A stretch of DNA of 5,691 bases from Candidatus Saccharimonadota bacterium (lineage in GTDB: Bacteria; Patescibacteriota; Saccharimonadia; Saccharimonadales; UBA7683), in assembly GCA_018061375.1 (NCBI GenBank), contig JAGOUG010000054.1, forward strand, positions 1 to 5,691, given 5' to 3'. Both the position numbers and the translations under genes were made by a program. A model generated the notes under the pieces. That model did not search any database and was not told the DNA's origin. It saw only the letters and a program-made list of their open reading frames with translations. Shown here in pieces: positions 1-4,976 of the stretch (within the stretch, counting starts at the first letter, position 1; every line of letters begins with the position of its first letter).

Positions 1-13
1 GGGGTGTCTACTA

Positions 14-19
14 TATACT
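14..19 (+). promoter_or_regulatory. Candidate -10 box of a leaderless promoter for the nuclease gene
   Basis: TATACT matches the sigma-70 -10 consensus at five of six positions and ends 6 nt before the ATG at 26. Transcription would therefore start at or next to the start codon. No purine-rich Shine-Dalgarno sequence lies in the 25 nt upstream. The -35 region falls outside the window, so this rests on the -10 alone, supported by the same arrangement before rmuC and before the last gene. Confidence 0.4.
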
Positions 20-25
20 TACACC

Positions 26-802
26 ATGGGACAAATTGGATACAGAGGAATATATAACACAAAAACGAAGAATCCGTTTCGGGTTTCACGTAGTAAAATC
101 GAACTGTTTAATGAGTGTGCGCGTTGTTTTTGGCTAGAGGCTGTTAAGGGTATTAAGCGACCAGATAGCCCACCATTTTTAATCAACTCAGCCGTCGATC
201 ATCTATTCAAAAAAGAGTTCGATGTATACCGAGCAAAGGGTGAACAGCATCCACTGCAGATAGAATTTAAGGTAGACGCCAAGCCGTATGCACACAAACA
301 GCTAGACGAATGGCGAGAGAATTTTGTTGGCGTGCAATACCATCACGAGCCAACAAACCTGGTCATATTTGGTGCAGTTGATGACTTGTGGGTAAATTCT
401 AAAGACGAGGTCATAGTTGTAGATTACAAGGCAACGGCTAAAAATAAAGATATCACAGATCTTGATCCTCCCGGAGGCTGGCATGATGTGTATCGTCGTC
501 AGATGGAAATTTACCAGTGGCTACTACGTCAGCTTGAGCTATCTGTGAGCAGTACTGGCTATTTTGTGTATGCAAATGGAATACTGACCGCAGAAGGCTT
601 CAATAACAGGGTTGAATTTAAGACTAATGTGTTCCCCTATACCGGTACTGACGATTGGATAGAACCTAAAATTACCGCGTTAAAGCAAACACTCGACCAA
701 GCAGAAATCCCAGCCGTAGGGCAGAATTGTAAGTTCTGTACATACGCTCGAACGCGGACAGAACTTACGCTCGATCATATACGGGAGCGGAATAAAAAAT
801 AA
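26..802 (+). CDS. PD-(D/E)XK nuclease, RecB/Cas4-like, with four cysteines
   Basis: Predicted DNA nuclease of 258 aa with a single RecB-like domain. What is visible: an N-terminal section around residues 20-60 with C31 and C34 and a conserved-looking His (H59); the acidic catalytic motif with D119/D120; the core D133-Y-K135, preceded by a hydrophobic beta-strand; a RecB-type Q159xxxY163 motif; and a C-terminal C235-x-x-C238. These are the only cysteines, so they probably form one metal site (4Fe-4S or zinc) clamping the two ends of the fold, as in Cas4 and AddB, although those use a 1+3 pattern. There is no helicase domain and no cas gene nearby. The likely role is DNA repair or processing; the exact substrate is unknown. 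It is the first gene of a five-gene run and its stop overlaps the next ATG. The frame is open to the window edge, so an upstream start cannot be excluded, but the MGQIGYRGIY start fits the short CPR-type family. Confidence 0.83.
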   Translation: MGQIGYRGIYNTKTKNPFRVSRSKIELFNECARCFWLEAVKGIKRPDSPPFLINSAVDHLFKKEFDVYRAKGEQHPLQIEFKVDAKPYAHKQLDEWRENFVGVQYHHEPTNLVIFGAVDDLWVNSKDEVIVVDYKATAKNKDITDLDPPGGWHDVYRRQMEIYQWLLRQLELSVSSTGYFVYANGILTAEGFNNRVEFKTNVFPYTGTDDWIEPKITALKQTLDQAEIPAVGQNCKFCTYARTRTELTLDHIRERNKK

Positions 803-1554
803 TGCTTCAGTTTGCCTTCAGTGTAATATTCGTCTATATGTCCGTTTGGTTTGTCATCTCCCGAATACTAAACAGGAATGACGTTGCTGATACTGCCTGG
901 GGAATTGGTTTTGTTGTACTTGCCTGGGCGCTGTACATTACTCGACCAAGCGTGCAACTTTCACTGGCTGTAATACTAATTACAATCTGGGGAATTAGAC
1001 TGAGTGTTCATGTATTTTTGCGTAATCGTGGTAAACCCGAAGACTTCAGGTATGTACAGTGGCGAAAGCAGTGGGGCCGGTGGTACCTTCCGAGGAGTTT
1101 TTTGCAGGTATTTATGCTGCAGGGTTTTTTATTGGTATGCATATCTGCGCCAGTGGTTCTACTCGGATCAAATGGCAGGGATAGCATCAACCCAGTAAAC
1201 AGCATGGGTGTTCTTATTTGGCTGGTTGGTTTTATGTTTGAGGCAGTTGGAGACTTACAGCTTGGAGAGTTTGTGCGTGGTAAAAAACAGCCGGGTGAAA
1301 TTTTACAAACAGGGTTGTGGCGCTATACGCGGCACCCAAATTACTTCGGAGAGGTATTACAGTGGTGGGGGATCTGGTTGATAGCGTTTGGAGCACCGGG
1401 TTTTATGTACGCTGTAGTCGGTCCACTAACTATCACATTCTTGATACTGAAGGTCTCGGGTGTTCCACTGCTAGAAAAGAAGTATGCGCATAATAAGGCG
1501 TATCAAAAATATGCGGCCAAAACAAGTAAGTTTATACCGCTCCCGCCAAAGTGA
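802..1554 (+). CDS. DUF1295 / steroid 5-alpha-reductase-like membrane protein
   Basis: Integral membrane protein of 250 aa of the DUF1295 family, related to the steroid 5-alpha-reductase and isoprenylcysteine methyltransferase fold. Hydrophobic segments lie near residues 3-22, 33-47, 53-72, 100-121, 135-151 and 186-215. Family hallmarks are the early D27-V-A-D30-T-A-W-G, the E147/D151/Q153 helix, and the C-terminal cofactor-site motif around G171-L-W-R-Y-T-R-H178-P-N-Y-F-G-E184. The end, SGVPLLEKKY then a Y-rich stretch and FIPLPPK, is also typical. By homology it would reduce or modify a lipid or isoprenoid using NAD(P)H, but bacterial members are mostly uncharacterised. The ATG shares one base with the upstream stop (TAATG), implying translational coupling; a GGGAG at 783-787 is rather far away. 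The stop is TGA, so UGA is not recoded. The neighbouring flavin reductase 4 nt downstream suggests a redox partnership, which is inference. Confidence 0.88.
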   Translation: MLQFAFSVIFVYMSVWFVISRILNRNDVADTAWGIGFVVLAWALYITRPSVQLSLAVILITIWGIRLSVHVFLRNRGKPEDFRYVQWRKQWGRWYLPRSFLQVFMLQGFLLVCISAPVVLLGSNGRDSINPVNSMGVLIWLVGFMFEAVGDLQLGEFVRGKKQPGEILQTGLWRYTRHPNYFGEVLQWWGIWLIAFGAPGFMYAVVGPLTITFLILKVSGVPLLEKKYAHNKAYQKYAAKTSKFIPLPPK

Positions 1555-1558
1555 ATCT

Positions 1559-2314
1559 ATGAAGTTAACGTTTGATCACAGGCAGCATGAAGTAGGAGAG
1601 GTATACTCATATTTCTTCACATCTGAAAAACTACTGAGCTGGCAAGCGGGCCAGTATATTAATATAACACTCAGTGGCATACCGCCATCAGGAGCTGAAC
1701 GTTTATTTACTATAGCTTCAGCACCGCACGAGGAATATATTCAGATCACAACCCTCGACGGGCCGAGTGAGTTCAAGCAAAAACTGAAGAGACTTACACG
1801 TGGTGACAGTGTTGAAGCAGACCAGCTCGGCGGCGATTTTACCCTAGAATCTGTTCGACAGACTGTCCTTTCCGCGACTGAGCCAAAGCGAGGGTTGAGC
1901 GCAGCGAACGAAACGCTAGGAATCTCTGTTAAGGCATTATTCCTTGCTGGCGGCATCGGAATCACCCCTTTTAGAAGTATAATCGCAGACTCTCAACACA
2001 AAAAACAACCGCTCAACTCAGTTCTTATATATGCCGGAAAGTCAGACCATAGACCATTTGTAGATGAACTAAATACCGCAGAACTGGCTGATAAGACACT
2101 GCAAATCATCGACCATTCAAATACTAGGGTAACCGTAGATGAGCTAAAGAGCGACGTTTTAGACCTAGGCGAACGTGTAATCTATATTGCAGGCTCACAA
2201 TCGTTTGTTGAAGGTCTTGGCGACGGCCTTATGGCAAGCGGTATATCTCGTCCACGCATTAAATACGACTGGTTTGAAGGATATGACGACAAAATATCCA
2301 CAAACAACGTATAA
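1559..2314 (+). CDS. FAD/NAD(P)-binding oxidoreductase (ferredoxin-NADP reductase superfamily)
   Basis: Soluble flavin reductase of 251 aa. The N-terminal beta-barrel (about 1-95) contains W28-x-A-G-Q-Y and the FAD-binding motif R48-L-F-T-I-A-S54. The C-terminal nucleotide-binding domain opens with G131-G-I-G-I-T-P137 and ends in an aromatic tail around Y236-D-W-F-E-G-Y242. There are no transmembrane segments and no 2Fe-2S cysteines; the usual C-G-P near the C terminus is replaced by A211-G-S. Residues about 97-124 form an insertion between the two domains, encoded partly by a GC-rich repeat-like stretch. It should transfer electrons from NAD(P)H to an unidentified acceptor. I chose ATG 1559, 4 nt after the preceding stop; a start at 1484 would put 25 residues inside the DUF1295 gene and add no domain. 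No clear Shine-Dalgarno is seen, so coupling to the upstream gene is likely. The same domain type should follow the membrane domain of the gene at 4977. Confidence 0.85.
   Translation: MKLTFDHRQHEVGEVYSYFFTSEKLLSWQAGQYINITLSGIPPSGAERLFTIASAPHEEYIQITTLDGPSEFKQKLKRLTRGDSVEADQLGGDFTLESVRQTVLSATEPKRGLSAANETLGISVKALFLAGGIGITPFRSIIADSQHKKQPLNSVLIYAGKSDHRPFVDELNTAELADKTLQIIDHSNTRVTVDELKSDVLDLGERVIYIAGSQSFVEGLGDGLMASGISRPRIKYDWFEGYDDKISTNNV
1870..1922 (+). repeat. Repeat-like in-frame GC-rich segment inside the oxidoreductase gene
   Basis: Two near-identical direct copies, TGAGCCAAAGCGA (1879-1891) and TGAGCGCAGCGA (1896-1907), lie inside a loose inverted repeat TTCCGCG (1870-1876) / CGC-TA-GGAA (1914-1922). 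The segment encodes roughly residues 104-121, which is the interdomain insertion, and the frame stays open. It resembles the GAGCGAAGCGA-type repeat units seen dispersed in some genomes. Whether it is a true dispersed element cannot be told from one copy. Confidence 0.25.
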
Positions 2315-2315
2315 T
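2286..2315 (+). promoter_or_regulatory. Candidate internal promoter for rmuC and the GNAT gene
   Basis: A perfect -10 TATAAT at 2310-2315 overlaps the stop codon of the oxidoreductase gene. A weak -35, ACGACA at 2286-2291, lies 18 nt upstream. Only 8 nt separate the -10 from the rmuC ATG at 2324, so the transcript would be leaderless or nearly so. No Shine-Dalgarno precedes this ATG, which fits. Confidence 0.45.
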
Positions 2316-2323
2316 AAAACTAT

Positions 2324-3409
2324 ATGGAAACACTTCTGATTATCGTCTTGGTTCTACTCGTTGCCGGTTTTGGTGCTGTTATATATTTACTGAACAAAAA
2401 GATTTCTGGTCAAACGAATGATCAAGCGACGAGCTTGCTAAAGACTGATCTGGATAATCTTAACAGAGGTGTCGGCGAGCTAAAGGAATCGTTGCAGGAG
2501 AATATTAACCAGAAGTTAGCACTTAACCAGGCGCAGATGACAGAAAACATTCAGAAGCAATTTTCTCAGAGTGCCAAAATTATTGCTGACGTTACACAGA
2601 GATTGACAAAACTTGATGAAACTAATCGACGCGTAGTAGATGTTGCTGATGAGCTTAAGACTTTGCAGAATGTACTTCAGAACCCGAAGCAGCGTGGTGT
2701 GGTTGGTGAGTACTATCTGCAGTCAGTTTTAGAAAACGTAATGCCACCGGGTAAGTTTCAGATGCAGTACAAATTTGAAGATGGTGAAACGGTTGATGCA
2801 GTTATATTTTTGCAAGATAAAAAGATTTTACCGATAGACTCTAAATTCTCACTAGAAAATTACAACCGTCTCATAGAAGAGTCAGATCAAAAAACTAAGA
2901 ATGAGATTGTTAAAAAGTTTAAGACTGATCTTAAAAATAGAATTGATGAAACGAGTAAGTATATTCGGCCAAATGAAGATACTATGGATTTTGCATTTAT
3001 GTTTATTCCAAGTGAATCACTCTACTATGATCTGTTAATTAATAAAGTCGGCACCACCGCCACAAACTCACGAGATTTAATTGAATATGCTTTTCAGGAG
3101 AAGAAGGTGATTATTGTAAGCCCAACAAGCTTCATGGCATACCTTCAGACTGTTCTACAGGGCCTCAGAAGCCTCCAGATAGAAGAGCAGGCTAAAGATA
3201 TACAAAAACGGGTTGGCGAGCTAGGGCGCCATATAGGTGGTTATGAGACATTTATGCAAAAACTTGGAAACTCTCTTGGTACTACTGTAAACCACTATAA
3301 CAACGCTCACAAAGAGCTCAAGAAGATAGATAAAGATGTGGTTAAAATTGCTGGTGTCACACCTGGTGTAGATCCACTCATGCTCGATAAGCCTTCACAA
3401 GATGAATAA
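2324..3409 (+). CDS. rmuC: RmuC family DNA recombination protein
   Basis: Membrane-anchored RmuC homologue of 361 aa, shorter than the roughly 475 aa Escherichia coli protein. Residues 4-23 are one hydrophobic helix followed by N-K-K, giving an N-terminal anchor with a cytoplasmic remainder. Residues about 35-118 are polar, heptad-like and Gln/Lys/Glu-rich, consistent with coiled coil. The PD-(D/E)XK-type core follows: G125-x-x-G128-E129, then V157-D158 (usually P-D), and P170-I-D172-S-K174-F. RmuC is known for limiting recombination at inverted repeats and is thought to act on DNA structures; the biochemical activity is poorly defined. The start is well fixed, since an in-frame TAA sits at 2315-2317 and ATG 2324 is the first available. 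The gene follows the flavin reductase by 9 nt and its end overlaps the acetyltransferase start by 8 nt. Confidence 0.92.
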   Translation: METLLIIVLVLLVAGFGAVIYLLNKKISGQTNDQATSLLKTDLDNLNRGVGELKESLQENINQKLALNQAQMTENIQKQFSQSAKIIADVTQRLTKLDETNRRVVDVADELKTLQNVLQNPKQRGVVGEYYLQSVLENVMPPGKFQMQYKFEDGETVDAVIFLQDKKILPIDSKFSLENYNRLIEESDQKTKNEIVKKFKTDLKNRIDETSKYIRPNEDTMDFAFMFIPSESLYYDLLINKVGTTATNSRDLIEYAFQEKKVIIVSPTSFMAYLQTVLQGLRSLQIEEQAKDIQKRVGELGRHIGGYETFMQKLGNSLGTTVNHYNNAHKELKKIDKDVVKIAGVTPGVDPLMLDKPSQDE

Positions 3410-3845
3410 CAGTATTACTATACAAAAACTTAGGACAGCCGAAACAGCTGATTTAGAATCCATTAATAGATTAGTTTTGCAGCTGAACTCACGGTATGCT
3501 CTGGAGCTGGCAATGGGGGAATTGCAAAATCTGCTTAAGTTGAACACTATATTCGTTGCTCGCACAGGAAGTGGAATAATCATCGGAGTTGTACTACTTA
3601 ATGTATCGTATGTTCTTACTGGCTCGCGAGCGTTTCTAGAGAACTTAGTTGTAGACGCAGACTTCCGTCAAAGAGGTATTGCCAAGCAGCTTGTTCAGTC
3701 TGTGATTAATGAAGCAAAAAGACTTGGTGTGAACACTCTTAAACTAAGTACGGGTAGCGAAAACGTAGCCGCGAACAGTCTATATCAACAGTTTGGTTTT
3801 GAGCTTTGGACAGTTAATACCTACGTCTTAAAGCTAGTCGCATAA
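3402..3845 (+). CDS. GNAT family N-acetyltransferase
   Basis: Small single-domain acetyltransferase of 147 aa. The acetyl-CoA motif A is plain: the strand L79-E-N-L-V-V-D85, then R89-Q-R-G92-I-A94 forming the pyrophosphate loop, then a helix. Motif B appears as N125-S-L-Y128-Q-Q-F-G132-F, with Y128 in the position often used as the general acid. The N-terminal R11-T-A-E-x-A-D is typical of the fold. The acceptor (protein N terminus, lysine, antibiotic or small molecule) cannot be assigned from sequence. Its ATG lies inside the last codons of rmuC, an 8-nt overlap, with no evident Shine-Dalgarno of its own, so translation is probably coupled. It is the last gene of the run, with a strong hairpin a few bases after its stop. 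Confidence 0.87.
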   Translation: MNNSITIQKLRTAETADLESINRLVLQLNSRYALELAMGELQNLLKLNTIFVARTGSGIIIGVVLLNVSYVLTGSRAFLENLVVDADFRQRGIAKQLVQSVINEAKRLGVNTLKLSTGSENVAANSLYQQFGFELWTVNTYVLKLVA

Positions 3846-3847
3846 AT

Positions 3848-3873
3848 AAAACCTCCGATTTATCGGAGGTTTT
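3848..3873. terminator. Bidirectional intrinsic terminator
   Basis: An inverted repeat, AAAACCTCCGA (3848-3858) and TCGGAGGTTTT (3863-3873), forms an 11-bp perfect stem with a TTTA tetraloop. The A/T flanks give a T-run on either strand, TTTTAT on the plus strand and TTTTATTT on the minus strand. It lies 2 nt after the acetyltransferase stop and about 60 nt beyond the stop of the converging aquaporin gene, so it can serve both. The rest of 3874-3933 shows nothing recognisable. Confidence 0.9.
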
Positions 3874-3933
3874 ATGAGAGCGGTCAGTCACGACTTTTTC
3901 CCAAAGTTAGGAATACTCAAATCTATTGAAGAA

Positions 3934-4752
3934 TTACTTCTTCTTTTTTGTAGATTTTTTAACGGCTGTTGTTACTTTAGCAGTAATAGTTTTCTTTTTT
4001 TCGAACGGGCTTGCGCCTGCAAGAACCATGTATAGGTTAGCACCAAGTGCACCACCAACAAGGCCACCAACAATAGTCTCTAGTGTGAATCGGCTGGCAG
4101 GAGTTTTAACTTCTGCTTCAACTTTTGCACCTAAGAGTGATTGTGCGCCTGCGGTATCTACTTTTTCAGTAGCTGCAAGTGCAATTGCTGGGTTTAGCAA
4201 AACACCTTCAACAAGTGCAACACGAGGTGTTTCTTTTGTAGTTGGGTCAATATTTTGTGCTGCCTGGTTTAGTAGTCCGCCACCAACGTAGAGGCCTACC
4301 ATGAGTGCAAGACCAATGGCTGCTGCTTTTGCAGACTCAACCTGGTTTCTATGAACCATAGATGCGATCGTAAATGTAAAGATTGTTGCACCAATAAGCT
4401 CAGCAACTACAATTTTAGTATCAAAGCTTCCGAAGCTTGCAAATGAAAGCGCGAGCTTATCGCCTTTGAAAAGCTGAGTTGCTACAAGTGCAAAAAGCGC
4501 ACCTGAAAACTGAGCAGCCCAGTAAAACGGAACTTTTACTCCGTCAAGTTTTTTAACACTCCAAAGACCGAATGTTACCACTGGGTTTAGGTGTGCACCT
4601 GAAATTGCACCAAGTGCAAAAATAAGCACAACAAGTGTAAGACCTACGAGTAGCGGCTGACCGATAGTCAGGGCAACGGTTGCAAGTATAAAAGTACCAA
4701 GTACTTCAGCAAGCAGTGTGGTCGGCTCAACGTTGATATTTTTAACTTTCAT
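3934..4752 (-). CDS. Aquaporin / MIP family channel with atypical pore
   Basis: Six-helix major intrinsic protein of 272 aa, expected to pass water or small neutral solutes across the cytoplasmic membrane. The two-fold repeat is visible: A15-E16-x-x-G-T-F with S51-G-A-H-L-N56-P-V58 in the first half, and A117-E118-x-x-G-A-T with L186-N187-P-A189 in the second. The first box is NPV, not NPA, and the residue after the second box is I190, not the usual selectivity-filter arginine. Stretches before (about 160-184) and after (about 195-220) the second box are longer and more polar than in AqpZ-type channels. The last helix is about 224-245, and the C-terminal 21 residues contain ten lysines. I chose M at 4752 because AAGGAG sits 10 nt upstream and the protein then starts like other family members; an in-frame start at 4824 would add a 24-residue stretch overlapping the promoter. 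Solute specificity is not predictable. Confidence 0.88.
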   Translation of the reverse strand: MKVKNINVEPTTLLAEVLGTFILATVALTIGQPLLVGLTLVVLIFALGAISGAHLNPVVTFGLWSVKKLDGVKVPFYWAAQFSGALFALVATQLFKGDKLALSFASFGSFDTKIVVAELIGATIFTFTIASMVHRNQVESAKAAAIGLALMVGLYVGGGLLNQAAQNIDPTTKETPRVALVEGVLLNPAIALAATEKVDTAGAQSLLGAKVEAEVKTPASRFTLETIVGGLVGGALGANLYMVLAGASPFEKKKTITAKVTTAVKKSTKKKK

Positions 4753-4762
4753 GAATACTGTT

Positions 4763-4768
4763 CTCCTT
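4763..4768 (-). promoter_or_regulatory. Shine-Dalgarno sequence of the aquaporin gene
   Basis: Reading on the minus strand, AAGGAG lies 10 nt before the ATG at 4752. It decides the start over the longer in-frame alternative. It is the only strong ribosome-binding sequence in the window, in contrast to the other six genes. Confidence 0.8.
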
Positions 4769-4786
4769 ATGATTAGTATGACAATA

Positions 4787-4815
4787 CATATACGCGACTC
4801 AATCATAAAATGCAA
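4787..4815 (-). promoter_or_regulatory. Candidate sigma-70-type promoter of the aquaporin gene
   Basis: On the minus strand, TTGCAT (4810-4815) and TATATG (4787-4792) are separated by exactly 17 nt. This would give a 5' untranslated region of about 28 nt carrying the Shine-Dalgarno sequence. An overlapping alternative, TTGAGT with CATACT at 16-nt spacing, starts slightly further downstream. Both are imperfect matches to consensus. Confidence 0.45.
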
Positions 4816-4839
4816 GCATGTCATCTGTTAATTTGTAAC

Positions 4840-4867
4840 TTGAAGCTTGAGTAAATGAGCGTATAGT
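4840..4867 (+). promoter_or_regulatory. Candidate plus-strand promoter in the divergent intergenic region
   Basis: TTGAAG (4840-4845) and TATAGT (4862-4867) are 16 nt apart. Transcription would start near 4873-4875. No credible reading frame follows directly: the ATG at 4855 is upstream of that start and runs only three codons. It would drive either a short RNA ending at the hairpin at 4898-4923 or a leader into the gene at 4977. Confidence 0.35.
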
Positions 4868-4897
4868 AGTAGGTGGAGGACCTAGTGTCACTCCGTC

Positions 4898-4923
4898 AAG
4901 CCGGGTTATATGCCCGGTTTCTT
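4898..4923 (+). terminator. Terminator-like hairpin upstream of the ferric-reductase gene
   Basis: AAGCCGGG (4898-4905) pairs with CCCGGTTT (4913-4920), including one G-T pair, around a 7-nt loop TTATATG. TTTCTT follows. The stem is GC-rich but the T-run is short and interrupted, so termination may be partial. CAAG (4897-4900) can alternatively pair with CTTG (4921-4924), looping out TTT. It lies about 55 nt before the ATG at 4977, a position compatible with attenuation or with ending a short RNA. Confidence 0.45.
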
Positions 4924-4935
4924 GCACTCAATTTA

Positions 4936-4968
4936 TTGTCACGTCAACAGTCGAGAATACGATATACT
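4936..4968 (+). promoter_or_regulatory. Candidate promoter of the ferric-reductase-like gene, probably leaderless
   Basis: TATACT at 4963-4968 ends 8 nt before the ATG at 4977. TTGTCA at 4936-4941 matches the -35 consensus at five of six positions but is 21 nt from TATACT; it is 16 nt from an overlapping weaker -10, TACGAT (4958-4963). An in-frame TAA at 4968-4970 leaves no room for an earlier start, and no Shine-Dalgarno is present. Confidence 0.42.
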
Positions 4969-4976
4969 AACTACAT

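Noticed and set aside
302..484. Minus-strand open frame inside the nuclease gene, and similar ones near 1008-1205, 1741-1965 and 3395-3583, plus a plus-strand one at 1004-1198
   Set aside because: All are short, lie within strongly supported genes in another frame, and show no recognisable domain or start signal.
26..802. Assignment of the first gene as CRISPR-associated cas4
   Set aside because: The cysteine pattern is 2+2, not 1+3, and neither cas genes nor a repeat array are visible in the window.
1484..1558. Longer N terminus for the flavin reductase, starting at 1484
   Set aside because: It would overlap the DUF1295 gene by 71 nt, adds a basic stretch outside the family fold, and a better start at 1559 lies 4 nt after the upstream stop.
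3926..4291. Plus-strand open frame of 121 codons opposite the aquaporin gene
   Set aside because: Low-complexity Ser/Thr/Ala/Pro translation antisense to a well-supported gene; a shadow of its codon pattern.
4424..4438. Inverted repeat AAGCTTC-C-GAAGCTT
   Set aside because: It lies within the aquaporin coding sequence, has a single-base centre and encodes an ordinary F-G-S-F stretch; no sign of a regulatory function.
4753..4824. 24-residue N-terminal extension of the aquaporin from 4824
   Set aside because: The Shine-Dalgarno at 4763-4768 and the promoter-like pair both lie inside it, and family members start near the M at 4752.
4855..4866. Tiny reading frame ATG-AGC-GTA-TAG in the divergent intergenic region
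   Set aside because: Three codons, no ribosome-binding sequence, and upstream of the only plausible transcription start nearby.
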